A stretch of 64,000 bases of DNA from Nothophaeocryptopus gaeumannii (taxonomy: Eukaryota; Ascomycota; Dothideomycetes; Mycosphaerellales; Mycosphaerellaceae): assembly GCA_031771865.1 (NCBI GenBank), contig JASISA010000026.1, forward strand, positions 744,001-808,000, written 5' to 3'. Shown here one piece after another: positions 32,008 through 42,680 of this stretch (within the stretch, counting starts at the first letter, position 1; each line of letters starts with the position of its first letter). The notes below the pieces were generated by a model. That model was not told where the DNA came from, made no database searches, and saw only the letters and a program-made list of their open reading frames with translations. A program made the translations under genes and the position numbers.

Positions 32008-34878
32008 TCTGGAGTTCCGTCTCAGGTACAGCCTTCTCATCGCCGAGAGCTCACCGACTTCGACGATTGGATCGCCGAGCAAACGATATCATCTTTCGAC
32101 ATCACCACTGGGCTTGAACGAGGAGCGTTCGTGCCAGACAAAGTCATCGAGGCTTACTTCACGAAGACCCGACACGATAAGATCGGCAGAACCCTCAACG
32201 CTTTGTTCGAGACTAGAAGCAGCTAAGAACTCGATGTCACACCCAGCGACGTCGCCAAACATTGTCGAAGAGTGTTCTGCATCCTATTTCTGATCGGCAA
32301 GGCTAAATTCATCCACACCTTCGTCGAGCGCGAGAGTCTTTTCGACAATCACCTCCCATTCGACGTTCGGCCGAAGCGCTTCCCCGATGATAAAAGCGAT
32401 CCCGAGTTCTTCAAAAAGTTCTATAAGGCTCAATGGCGTTTCTGTGCTCCCCACATCCAGACGCACAGCAATTGGGCCCTTGAGGACGACCTCATTCTAC
32501 CATTCACACGTCTGGAAAGGGTCAGCGCCGGCTCGACCGGCACAGTCCACCGGGCCACCATTTATCACGAGTATGATGAGCTAGCACAAGAAGATACCGC
32601 ACTGTCCCCTTCGGACGAGGTCGTCAGCAAAGTCTATGCCGTCAAAACGTTTCGAAGAGGAGAAGCGCAAAGCAATCATGATCGAGAGTCTAGGGCATTC
32701 AATCGGCTGACTGAAGCGGGCATGCGTGCAACACCGGGCATGATACACTATTTCGGCAGCTTCAGATATCGGAATACTTTCAATATAATATTGGAGTATG
32801 CCGACAAGAGGACGTTGGCTGACTATTTCGAGAATGTGCCACCAGGAAGTGTTGATGATACCATCAGCTTCTGGACGCAACTACTCGAGGTGACCAAGGC
32901 GGTTGACGCGATACATCGACACCACATTGACGGAACCAATGGAGGGCAAACTCAACTTCGAAAAGGGTGGGTGACGATGATGACTTCAGCAATATGTTCA
33001 GTGCTAACGACAAGCAGATGGCATCAAGATTTGAAGCCAGGGAACATTCTCGTACTCTCGAACGGAGCGAGTTCGGTCTACCAATACACGTTCAAGATTG
33101 CGGATATCGGCTTGGCACATTTTAAAACGATGGTGCAGGAAGGTCAGCAGGAGCCCACTGACGACGACGCATTCGGCACGGTCACATATGGTAAGAACAC
33201 GTATTTCCGGCACTTGCAATCGCCGACTGAAGCTCTAATATCCATACAGGAGCACCTGAGTGCCATGCCCTGACGAAACACCAGAACCTCAAGAAAAATC
33301 CCGTGACCAACAAAGTCGACATATGGTCACTTGGCTGTATCTTCAGTGAAGCTGTCGTCTGGACCGTCCATGGCTGGGAAGGACTCAACCAGTATCGCGC
33401 CGCAAGGAAGGCGGTCACTGATAGATTCACCGGATTCACCGGTGGAGATTGCTTTCATGATGGCACAGACCGACTCGAAGTGGTCGACAAGACACACCGG
33501 GACATAGAACGGGATCTTCCAGGCTTGGATCCTCCCGACTGCATCACAGGACCGATTCTACATCGCCTCGTCGCCGACATGTTGAATGAGGACCCGGAAC
33601 TGCTGCCTGCCGCCAAGATCGTACAGAGCAAAGCCGAGAAATTACTGATCCAGGCTCGAAAATCTGCTAGTGACTATGTTGAGGAACATAACCCCATTGG
33701 CACGGACTACGTTCCAGATCATCACAGAGCCCTCAGTGGAGCCTCTTCGACTGCGGTTTCCAGGACCCAACATCGGCCATCGATGCAGTACAGCAGCTCA
33801 GTCCCGAGTCATCGCGCAACTGATCCTTCGTCGCCCATTGCAGGGCTTGCGCGAGAAAGCTTAGGTGATGAAAAGCATGAAGAAAAGCTCGGTCCTGTTC
33901 AGCCTCATAACGACAAGTGGGAGTCTTTCGTTGCCTGCCCCCTGGGCTGTGGTAAAGAAATGAAGCTCAAGGACTTGGACGACCACATAAACATCTGCCA
34001 GCCTCCGCCTGTACCAGCACAGCCAAAGAAGCCCGCACGACCAGAGCTGCCCGTCTGCACCCCTACGCAGGCCCAAAAATGGTTTCATACAATCAAGAAC
34101 GAAAATCCTCGCGCAGAGCTACCGCACACTGCCGACCTCAAAAAGTACCTAACCAATCGAGACCACGTAAGTATTAGCTCTTTGCATCCAAGCAAGTCAT
34201 TGAGCTGACGTTTCTCGCCAGGTGTTCATGATCGACGACTCAATATCGATGAATAAACACTGGGACGACGTCGTCGAGCTCGTCAGGATCCTCGCATACA
34301 TCACCAAAGGCCTCGACCCAGACAAATTGGAACTCTACTTTCTCAGCTCAGACCATTGCCACAAATTCAGCAGCTCAAAAAAACTCGCAAAAGCCGTTCG
34401 TGACCGCCGACAATCCGGAACTACGAGCCTCGAAGAGACCCTCGACAGCCATCTCCGCGGATATTGTAGCCATATCAAACACAAAAACGGTTTCCTTGGC
34501 AAATTCCCCTTCAAAAAGCTTGAAAGACGTAGCATCTACGTCTTCACCGACGGGATTCTCAAGTCCGGTACACCCAAGCAAGGTCAAAAGGGCATCCAGA
34601 CACTAGTCAAAAAGCTTCACGAGATGGATATGCCGAGGGGTCAGATCGGTATCCAATTCATCAGTTTCGGGACTGATCCTGAAGGCTTGGAGCTCTTACG
34701 TGGCCTTGATCGATTGCATTCAACCTTGAATCTAGATCTCGATATTGTTGACACAGAACCTTCTAATGGTAATGTTTGGAAGATGCTTCTGGGAGCTACT
34801 AACGATCGTTTTGATGATGACGAAGAAGTGGAGGACGGATTGGCTGGATGGGGTATGGCGAAAGTGCGGCCTGGATGA
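32008..34878 (+). pseudogene. Protein kinase-like / zinc finger / vWA-domain fusion, interrupted by one in-frame TAA
   Basis: Four exons (32008-32966, 33018-33190, 33250-34166, 34222-34878) with introns of 51, 59 and 55 nt would encode 901 residues. The only defect is TAA at 32224-32226: ETRSS, stop, ELDVTPSDVAKHCRRVF. No intron removes it, and no ATG follows before the kinase core. Kinase marks are FTRLERVSAGSTGTVHRA, AVKTF with the lysine, HQDLKPGNIL near residue 322 (HRD changed to HQD), KIADIGLAHF (DFG changed to DIG) and VDIWSLGCIFSEA. CPLGCGKEMKLKDLDDH is a small Cys/His module. The last exon is a vWA domain with an intact MIDAS (IDDSISM, the Thr of GTTSLEE, FTDG). The catalytic lysine and aspartates remain, so activity is possible. 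This could be a recent pseudogene, a readthrough gene or a sequence error. Confidence 0.65.
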
Positions 34879-34879
34879 A

Positions 34880-36799
34880 CTATCGAACATCTAAAGGGTT
34901 GTCTGCGGACTCCCCTACGTGCTTGACCTCCCAGGCACATCCACTCTCGACCTTGCGACTTTGCGTCAGGACATCCGATAGTCGTCTTCTGAGCTCTGGA
35001 ATCACCTCATGCCCATGGGTTCTGGAGTCATCAGCCAGCATGGTGGAGATGCATTCCTTGATATTCCCAGCCTAAGGACCAGCACAGCTCGCGAACCTCT
35101 TCGGGAACTCTCCCTTCCGCAGACGCTGCAATGTATCCCTCCGCTCCATCTGAGTACCAAACTTGCAGAGTAGCTCGCAAGCTATCATGCCAAGAGCGAA
35201 GATGTCCAAGCCAGGGCTGACATTCAACTTGGACGTTGCAGGCCTGTATATCTCCGTACCAACGGCTTTCGCGGGCGAAGTCGATAGCTCGGGCTCGGTC
35301 TGTGCGATCTGTGTGACGAGACCAAAATCCCCGATGCAGATGTTAAGCTTGGCAGGGTTTGCGCTTCCATCTTGGCGGCAGTCCGAGCATAGGAAGAGGT
35401 CGACACAGCCATGAGCTGAACGTGGATTGTTTTCATGCCTGAGGAAGATATTGGCAGGTTTCAAATCACGGTGCACGACGCCTTCGCCATGGAGATATTC
35501 AACGCCATCAAGCAGCGCGAGGAGGATCCGGATGGCAGGATCCAGATGAAAGCAGTGCGCAAGCGGCTGTACTTCTCCAGAGCTTTGAGGTGGCGCCAAG
35601 AACTCCGCAAGAGTCATCGGGTGTATGCTCATCTGCATGTGTAGTGCCAAAGTAGGCTCTGTCGTTGAGAGAAGTGCTCCGTTAGATGCGTCAGTCTCTG
35701 AAAGGTCGGAAATTTCACTGATACTTGGATCCGAGATTCTTGCCGAGAGACCTGGGCTGCTGTTGATGGCCGACTGAGATCTCCCACTGTCTTCAAACAT
35801 GAAGCCGATGTCTTCGGTACCGTCGCTAGTGGTCTTAATACGATGCAAGCTGGAACCAAAGGACCTCGGATCTTCAGCACCGGGGACAGCGCCTACACTG
35901 GCATCTCGGATGTTGGAAAAAGCGGTTGCATCTTCTGGGGACGGAGAACCGCTACGCGTTGAGAACTCGATCCAGCTGTTGAAGTAGCGAACGACGTTCG
36001 GGTGCTGAAGTCGTGATAAACTTCGAACTTCCGCGAGGATATCATCGAGTGCCGACTGCCCTTCCGAAGCAACGCGTGCCACAACAGATCCCCTAATGGA
36101 AATTTTCTTGACTGCATACATGCAGTTGTCGAGCTTGTGACGTACTTGATACACCTCGCCAAATCCGCCCTTTCCCAACATACCGATCTCCTCGAAGTCT
36201 TGGAAGTATCGACTGGGCATCAAGCTTGAGAGGCTTGGTACCAAGCCATCCAGAGTTTGTGCTGCAGGTTCAGTCAACGAGCGTAGAAGATTCGGTGGAG
36301 ACGAATGTGGTGCATCGTTAAGGAGTCGACGATTAGGTGCCGGAAACGCTGCACGGCCGTGAGGAGGAGCAGCGTTGGCAACGGTATCAAGACCATCAAG
36401 GAGCCTCTGTCGAGTAGCCTTGTAGACATCCTGCTCCAATCCGGGAGCCACGAGATTCATTGGTCCCAAATGGGCGCATAGCTGCTCGTATCTTTCCTTG
36501 ACTTCCGCTTCGATGGCATGATGATTCGTTGTTGACCTGCCCACGAGTCGGCGCTTCTCAAGCACTTGAATTCGGCATCTATCCTCCAGTAGGGCGTGAA
36601 CGAGAAAATCCCGACCATGTTCAGTTGCTCCAGACCAGTTCAAAGCGCCCGTATGAGGTGGCTCAGATGCATTGTTGACTCTCCGATGTCCAGCGTCTAG
36701 GTGCACCAGCGATTGACTCAGAATTTCTTCGATGTGGTCATCTTCGCGGTCAGAAGATTCGCTAGAGCTGGAATTGCCTGTACGAAAGAACTTGGACAT
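34880..36799 (-). CDS. eIF2alpha-kinase-like protein kinase (HRI/PEK type) with premature TAG
   Basis: From ATG 36799 the frame runs 575 codons to TAG at 35074-35072 and, past it, in the same frame to TAG at 34882-34880. The kinase starts near residue 203: GMLGKGGFGEVY, YAVKKI, then an insert of about 140 residues between the lobes, as in eIF2alpha kinases. HRDLKPANIF lies near residue 442 and IGDFGLV near 489, followed by GTEIYRP and DIFALGMIACELL, FGTQMERRDTLQRLR and EFPKRFASCAG, all typical of HRI/PEK. Such kinases phosphorylate eIF2alpha under stress and lower translation. The sequence after the TAG (NIKECISTMLADDSR) looks like the missing last helices of the C-lobe. The TAG sits in a 12-bp unit bounded by two GCTGG repeats. 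The annotated product may simply end at residue 575, slightly truncated. Confidence 0.75.
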
Positions 36800-37210
36800 A
36801 CTGAACTCATCCGCATTGGTCGTTACTGTCTCCGGAATCTGGTAGCGTGTTCATGTCGTGTTTAGTAGTCAAGCAGAGCAGAGACGCGTCTGAGAAGGCA
36901 CAATGGGCGCTGTTGTTATTGTACAAGCGAAAGAAAGGTACACGCGTTTCGTAGGGCGCGATTCTATGGCATTCGGTAAGGTTCTGTGGGAGTCGATGTA
37001 AGTGAATGGACGCAACTTGTCCTCTGAAGGAACAGTCATCGAATGTCTGGTCGAAGGAAAGGAGCTGAAGTCGCGCCGGAGATTTTTCGGTTCTTCGGAC
37101 TCCCGCTGACTCCCGCATCTCAGTCCACCACATCATCACTTACAGACCTCGACAGCAAGTGGCATTGGCTGCTGTAGACATCGACGCCAGCTCCAAACGA
37201 TGGAGCGATA
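36800..37210. promoter_or_regulatory. Bidirectional promoter region, kinase and PPR-type gene
   Basis: These 411 bp lie between two divergent start codons. No clear core element is recognised. Confidence 0.45.
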
Positions 37211-39445
37211 ATGCAAAGCCTTTGGACCCGAGTCGCGCAGGTCCGAGGCTCCTGTCGCTGTCCGCAGTGCCTCCACGCTACCCAGGGAGTCTCCCGCCGG
37301 ACTACCACCAACACCAATGCCATCCGCCCTAAGTATTGGACCTCGTCGACCCTGTGGTATTCTGGGATATTTGCGGCCGCGGCAACCTTTGACGCCAGCA
37401 CCAAAGTCCGAAGGAGAGAGCAATGGGAGCGTGCAATCGCAGATGTGAAGCAGGAGTTGGATCCTGCTGTTGACGTGGACCAGAAATTGGCGTCGAGGGA
37501 GCTGCAAGGGCAAAGTGAGGAGGACCAATCAAGGGGGCGGCAAGAGCAGAGTGCCTTTGAAACGAGTGCTCAAGAAGAATCGGTGTCATGGGCGGACGAA
37601 TTATACACGGACAAGAGCCCCGGCCAACCGACTCTAGAAAACGAGGCAGCCCCGAATCCACCATTCGGCAACGAGGCACAGCCAGACCATGATGCCGAAC
37701 AAATGCTTGAGGAGAACTTGGACAGCAGTGCAAACCGTACGCACAAACCTGTCTGGCCCTTGAATACAGGTCCTGGCTTGAATGTGTACCATCTCCCGCC
37801 TCAGTCGATTTATGCTCGGGATTATCAGAAGCACACCGCGGGGAAAATACAGTGGAGTACGAAGAAGCTTCAACGAGTCGAGCTGTCAATAGACATGCTC
37901 TTGCTGAGATTCTTCAAGTTGCTTCACGAGCATGGGCTTGCTGAAGAAGCGGCCATGCAAGTGCCCAACGGCTTCGCGACACACATTCTTCAATCTCCCG
38001 ATGACGTCGAAAAGGCATTTCAGCAGAAGAAGACTGATTTTGATCGTCTCTTGAAGACCCCAAGCGTCTCCATGGAGGAGTTCACTTTCGAACGCGATCT
38101 GTCCGATGTCCGTGTATGTCGCTATCTCCAGGATGATCTGGGTGAATATCGCAAAAACCAGGTCGACCTCAACAGTGCCATTCAGATTGTCTTTCGCAAG
38201 TCATGCAACCATCGTGATCGTGGTCGTCAAAAGCCAAGCGCGCTTGCAAGGGTCTTTTACAACCTCGCCATTTCGCCTGCCCCACCAAACGTTGACACAT
38301 ATAACATTCTTATCGTTCAACTGCGAAAGTTGGGATGGAGTAAAGAGCGATGGATGGAAGATTTCTTCCACACCTTGAACCACGACGTTATATCCTCATT
38401 CAAGCAAGCGAAAATGCGCCCAAACGAGGTTTCATTGGCTGCGATTCTGCGGTTTTATACTACTACCAAGAACTACGACTACTTTCGCTTATGGGTTGTC
38501 CTTCTTCGTGGTGGCAGAGATGGTCTGATGGAGGCTGCAGCCTGGAATCGGCGTTTCAGAGCAAGCAACGGACGCATCGTACGCCGCGCGGGCAAAGAAG
38601 ACCATCTCATCCAACTCCCGTACCCCACTCCGATGGTCATGACCGAGCTCGTGAGAGGCATGTTAAAATTTTGCGGATTTGATGCAGCTATCGGCCTAGC
38701 TAGACGACTTGCGCCTGAGGGCTGGGGCATGGATAAGAACGCATTGCAAGCCCTTCTGCGCGACTGCGCCCATCGTGCTGACTGGAATTCGGGCATTATG
38801 ATCTGGCGCAAGATGTTCGACCTTGTACAAGAAAACAGAAGGCAAGCCAGTGGGCAGGCTAAAGCCGAGACTGTTATCCACCACTGGGCGTTCACCGACA
38901 TCCTGCGACTTTGTCTACGCTGTGGGCAACAAGATGTCTTCAAGGACATTTTCAAGCAGCTGGAAAGTGGCAATCCTCGCCATGTCAGACTGACTCTTGC
39001 AGAACTGCGGGCTGACATGAAGGCTTGGACTGCACAGCAACAAGCCTCCGGAGAAGGTAATCCCGAAGACAAACCTGACAAGTTGAATGGCGACGAACAC
39101 GGATATCAAGCAGCTACCGCATCAAACCCACTTGCAGGCACCGCTTTGTCGTCGACGCGTGGAATGCACAAGGTCTTCGTTCCTGGAGTTGACAGTAGCG
39201 AACTGCAATCGAAGGAAGTCGACTCTGTGCTCTGGGATAGCCCCCTGGATATAGTGAGTGCAAGGGTGCAGTTAGCTCCTTCCAAGGCCGATTTCGACTT
39301 AGCTGGACTCCATGATGACAGTACATCCGCTGATGCCTCATTTCTGGACTCCGTCAGTGAGGAGCAACTTCACGGCTACGCAGGCGGATCAGAAGAACTT
39401 GACGAACATGAACTTCGAGAAAGACCGATGAGTCAACACGGCTGA
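37211..39445 (+). CDS. Mitochondrial PPR-type protein, fungal family
   Basis: This single exon encodes 744 residues. The N-terminus (RVAQVRGSCRCPQC, then GVSRRTTTN) is basic, hydroxylated and poor in acidic residues, as expected for mitochondrial import, and carries the CxCPxC cluster seen in a family of ascomycete mitochondrial proteins. A hydrophobic stretch (LWYSGIFAAAATF) follows. After an acidic linker, the region from about residue 210 to 620 is helical, with repeated 30-40-residue units resembling degenerate pentatricopeptide repeats (PPNVDTYNILIVQLRKLGWS; AFTDILRLCLRCGQQDVF). Such proteins usually bind mitochondrial RNA in translation or processing. The exact target cannot be assigned. 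No introns or breaks are seen. Confidence 0.7.
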   Translation: MQSLWTRVAQVRGSCRCPQCLHATQGVSRRTTTNTNAIRPKYWTSSTLWYSGIFAAAATFDASTKVRRREQWERAIADVKQELDPAVDVDQKLASRELQGQSEEDQSRGRQEQSAFETSAQEESVSWADELYTDKSPGQPTLENEAAPNPPFGNEAQPDHDAEQMLEENLDSSANRTHKPVWPLNTGPGLNVYHLPPQSIYARDYQKHTAGKIQWSTKKLQRVELSIDMLLLRFFKLLHEHGLAEEAAMQVPNGFATHILQSPDDVEKAFQQKKTDFDRLLKTPSVSMEEFTFERDLSDVRVCRYLQDDLGEYRKNQVDLNSAIQIVFRKSCNHRDRGRQKPSALARVFYNLAISPAPPNVDTYNILIVQLRKLGWSKERWMEDFFHTLNHDVISSFKQAKMRPNEVSLAAILRFYTTTKNYDYFRLWVVLLRGGRDGLMEAAAWNRRFRASNGRIVRRAGKEDHLIQLPYPTPMVMTELVRGMLKFCGFDAAIGLARRLAPEGWGMDKNALQALLRDCAHRADWNSGIMIWRKMFDLVQENRRQASGQAKAETVIHHWAFTDILRLCLRCGQQDVFKDIFKQLESGNPRHVRLTLAELRADMKAWTAQQQASGEGNPEDKPDKLNGDEHGYQAATASNPLAGTALSSTRGMHKVFVPGVDSSELQSKEVDSVLWDSPLDIVSARVQLAPSKADFDLAGLHDDSTSADASFLDSVSEEQLHGYAGGSEELDEHELRERPMSQHG

Positions 39446-39824
39446 ATGCGGCTTTGCTTTGGGATAACCGGCGTTCTGAGGAAATGAGGGGTTGCATAGC
39501 GATGGTGCTGGGATACCCACTGCATATATGGGCGGCGCTTTGTGTTTATATGTACAGCGTGCTGATTGACTGTAGAAGGTGATACCAATGCGAACGAATC
39601 GCGTACCGAAGATACAAGATCTACCCCCTGCTGAGCTGAATTTCGTAACAACGCCTTCCCGTTTCTACCATTCTGTACCGTCTATGCGAGAGAAAAGATG
39701 ACGCATTCGTAACGAGTCTCATGCACCACACTTTCTTCTTCCGAACCCCATACGCCTTTGACAGATCCATTCTTATGCCCACAATGTGATTTCCGCAAAG
39801 ATCCCTCAACGCCTGGGGTTTGCA
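39446..39824. other. Intergenic region between convergent genes
   Basis: These 379 bases contain the 3' ends of the PPR-type gene and the 51-residue protein gene. Nothing else is supported. Confidence 0.5.
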
Positions 39825-40036
39825 TTACACGCCACCACCTTCAACAAAGTCAGCGGACTATCCACACACCCACAAGACAAGTCATTGCACTCACCAGACC
39901 GTTCGGGCCTCACATGATAGGTCCCTGCATTCTTCTTCATGTTTTGGTCTTCTCTGTATCGCGCTCCGAAGTAGGCGGCTGCGATGACGGTTGCAGAGAT
40001 GATGGCTGTATTGCGGCGGCTGAAGAGTGTTATCAT
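39825..40036 (-). CDS. 51-residue single-membrane-segment protein
   Basis: Exon 1 is 40036-39895 and exon 2 is only 14 nt (39838-39825), giving 51 residues. The intron of 56 nt has donor GTGAGT and branch GCTGAC but an AAG acceptor, which is uncommon. The N-terminus TLFSRRNTAIISATVIAAAY is a short basic segment followed by a membrane helix, then GARYREDQNMKKNAGTYHV. Splicing changes the end to PERSGGGV, a short Gly-rich terminus I associate with small conserved fungal proteins. Without splicing the frame continues to a different, Cys-containing end. A mitochondrial inner-membrane location is plausible from the R-rich N-terminus but not shown. Confidence 0.6.
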
Positions 40037-40641
40037 TGTGGCCGAGATGATGTATGAGAACAGACGACGTGATAGTGTGGATGCTAGATGCTAATGGGAA
40101 GAATGGGTGGCGTACGTTATGTAGCGTTCCCAAGCCATGACCGCTGTTTAGACGCCTGAATCTCGTTCAATGAGTTGATGGCTTGGCTGAGAGGTGGAGT
40201 GATGTTTCGATGGCAAGATCAAGATGCTGCAACCAAAGAAAATTGTATGCTTCCAAAGCTGGATGGATTGTATGTGTACAGTTTGTAGATTCTACGAGTA
40301 CTCTGAGCATGCGCAAACGCAAATGGCTGGATGGCAGTAGCCGCTTTGCCTTGAGTAGCAACCTGCAACCACCAAGGTGTGAGAGGAGACGTTCATGCAA
40401 CAGGATTAAGATAGAGTTTGGGAAATCGCGGGGTGAGTGATGAAGCTTCCAGTTTCAGTGACGTCGGCTGCACGCGGCACTTGCCGACCAGGATTGTTTG
40501 CGCGGCGTTGCTATGAAAGCTCATGGCAGGCGGCGACATCGAACGATACGAGTACCATGTACCACCATACACCACCAACACTCCCATAACGCCGACGACC
40601 TCACGAATAACGACCCCACGAAAGAGAACACCACCGCGATC
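40037..40641. other. Divergent promoter region
   Basis: These 605 bases lie between the small membrane-protein gene and the SNARE gene, transcribed in opposite directions. A plus frame continues upstream from the SNARE start, but its sequence is unlike a longin domain, so I treat it as leader. Confidence 0.5.
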
Positions 40642-41446
40642 ATGGCCTCCGGCTCCACTCCAGCAACACCGCTGCTCTACTCCTGCATCGCCTACGAAAA
40701 TACCATTCTCACCGAGCACTCCACTCCCTCCGCCTCTAAAGTCTCCAACCTTGCATCCGTCGTCCTACCCAAAATCAGCCATGACTCTCCCCAAAAGCTC
40801 ACATATACCCACGCCGACAATTTCATCCACTACATCGCCGACGCCTCACCGACGTCCTCCTCGCCGGACAACCTCAGTGCCGCGGGCCTTACATATCTGA
40901 TCGTAGCGAAAGCGGATGTAGGGAAGCGACTACCATTCGGCTTTCTAGTAGAGATAAAAAAACGCTTCCTCAGCCAATACGATCCAACCTCCACCTCCTT
41001 CTCCTCCCTCCCAGCCTACGGAGCCGCCTCCTTCAACACCACCCTCAAATCCCTCATGGTCGAATACGGAACAACAAAAGGCGGCCAAGAAGACGCTTTC
41101 CGCAACGTGCAGGGAGAAATTGACAATGTTCGCGGGATCATGACGGAGAGTATTGAGCGGGTATTGGAGAGAGGGGAGAGGATAGATTTGCTTGTGGATA
41201 AGACGGATCGCTTGGGTGGGAGTGCGAGGGATTTTAGGGTGAGGAGTCGGGGACTGAGGAGAAAGATGTGGTGGAAGAATGTTAGGTTGATGGTGCTTTT
41301 GACGGTGGTGATTGTGTTCTTGGTGTATCTTTTTGTGGGGTTTGGGTGTGGGTTGCCGGTGAGTAGTGACGTTATCCTGGTGACGAGAATGGGATGTGAT
41401 GCTGACTTTAACTCAGGCTTGGGGACTATGCGTTGGGCGTGGTTGA
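40642..41446 (+). CDS. R-SNARE of the VAMP7 type (longin plus synaptobrevin domain)
   Basis: Exons 40642-41358 and 41417-41446 with a 58-nt intron (GTGAGT...CTCAG) encode 248 residues. The start is the ATG before ASGSTPATPLLYSCIAYENT, where a longin domain should begin. It is followed by AGLTYLIVAKADVGKRLPFG, the conserved longin middle. The R-SNARE helix is at about residues 145-205 (NVRGIMTESIERVLERGERI, with the arginine at the zero layer, then LVDKTDRL). The C-terminal anchor is VRLMVLLTVVIVFLVYLFVG. The last exon supplies only AWGLCVGRG, a short lumenal tail. Such proteins drive fusion at vacuoles or endosomes and correspond to yeast Nyv1 in role. The family is firm and the organelle is inferred. 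Confidence 0.87.
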
Positions 41447-42166
41447 AATGCGACAAAGATTGATTTCCAGGAGGGCGTTTCAGCAACATAGATTGCAAGA
41501 TGGCGCGATCGAGCAAGGGCAATGCATGTATATAGGCACGACAGCGATTACAGAGCGGAGTGCTGGTTGATCCACTCATGGGATTCATGTACCATACTGT
41601 ATAATGAAAAGCTGGTATACAATGCCACGCTTGACATGAAGGTGCTTTCCAACAAGCAGACCATCTCGAACACAACTTGGCAGCCATATTCGCTATTTTC
41701 CACAGCAGGCCACGGAATCCTGTGGAAGCGAAATGGCGCCGTCATCGCCGACAACATCACCTTGAATGCACCGCGCCAACGGCAGCCAATGCCATCAAGC
41801 TCATAGATGGAAACCTCATGTTGCTATGATGATCACGAAATGGGACGTTAGACAGCACTGAGACCGCAGCGATCCAACCTACAGTATCGCCGACTTATCA
41901 ATCACCTCTCGAAGCCAATATACGCTCTACATCCGCAGGCGAAGTCGTTTCGAGAATCGTACCAGAGCGACTCGAAGCCACCAGACCAGACCTCTTCGGA
42001 AGCCGAAGTCTTCGGACATGAGTTGTCCCAACCAGCGTAACAAGAATACCAATTCTCCTGCACGATCCACTGCATGTTCGATCGTATAAACGAACCACTG
42101 CGCCCAAAAGTATATTTTTGAGAGTCTAGTCGACTGCTACAAAACACTTACTTGATCCCGAATGTC
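41447..42166. other. Intergenic region
   Basis: These 720 bases contain short frames on both strands (up to 94 codons) without family resemblance. They include the promoter of the following small gene. Confidence 0.45.
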
Positions 42167-42529
42167 ATGGCGACGTTCACCTCTCTCCCAGCCGAGCTGC
42201 GCATATACATCTGGCAACTTGCGCACCCTGACCCACGCAACATGGTCCTTTCCTGGACCAACACAGCAGAAGAATTCAGGTCCAACGCCCCTCCTCCAAA
42301 CCTCGCTCATGCATGCCATGAGGCACGCGAAGAAATGGGCAAGCGCTACGAGCTCGCCTTCGCTGCTTCATCGCATGACGCACCGAAGATCTGGTTCGAT
42401 TTCGAGAGAGATGCGCTGTATATCACGGACGTAGCGCATGAGAAGATGCCACAGGAGGTACTGGCAAGAGTGAAGCGGTTGAAGCATTTTCGTTATACGG
42501 GTGCTATGGCGTTGAAGTGTTCGTCTTGA
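42167..42529 (+). CDS. 2EXR-domain-like protein, probably truncated
   Basis: The protein has 120 residues from ATG 42167 (the frame's upstream extension has no ATG). ATFTSLPAELRIYIWQLAHP is the opening of the fungal 2EXR/F-box-like family, and NLAHACHEAREEMGKRYE, WFDFERDALYITDVAH and RVKRLKHFRYT are further typical blocks. Members are usually longer, continuing after the HFRY block. Here the frame stops soon after AMALKCSS, so a deletion, a frameshift or an unseen intron may have removed the C-terminal half. The function of the family is unknown. Related domain starts occur at 9632 (decayed) and 63727. Confidence 0.55.
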   Translation: MATFTSLPAELRIYIWQLAHPDPRNMVLSWTNTAEEFRSNAPPPNLAHACHEAREEMGKRYELAFAASSHDAPKIWFDFERDALYITDVAHEKMPQEVLARVKRLKHFRYTGAMALKCSS

Positions 42530-42680
42530 GAGGCCGGATTGGCTCGCATCGCTTGAGGACTGGTTTGTCAGATTCTTCTGACTGGATTACTAGGCCATCT
42601 GGTGATTGAGAGCTAATTGGACCATCGAATCCGAGTATGAGGACTGCGACCGGTATTCGGCATGAAGAAGAAAACTTCAA

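Noticed and set aside
37329..37889. 186-codon minus-strand frame
   Set aside because: Antisense shadow of the intact PPR-type gene.
41016..41687. 223-codon minus-strand frame over the SNARE gene
   Set aside because: It overlaps the R-SNARE helix and membrane anchor antisense; composition reflects codon use of the real gene.
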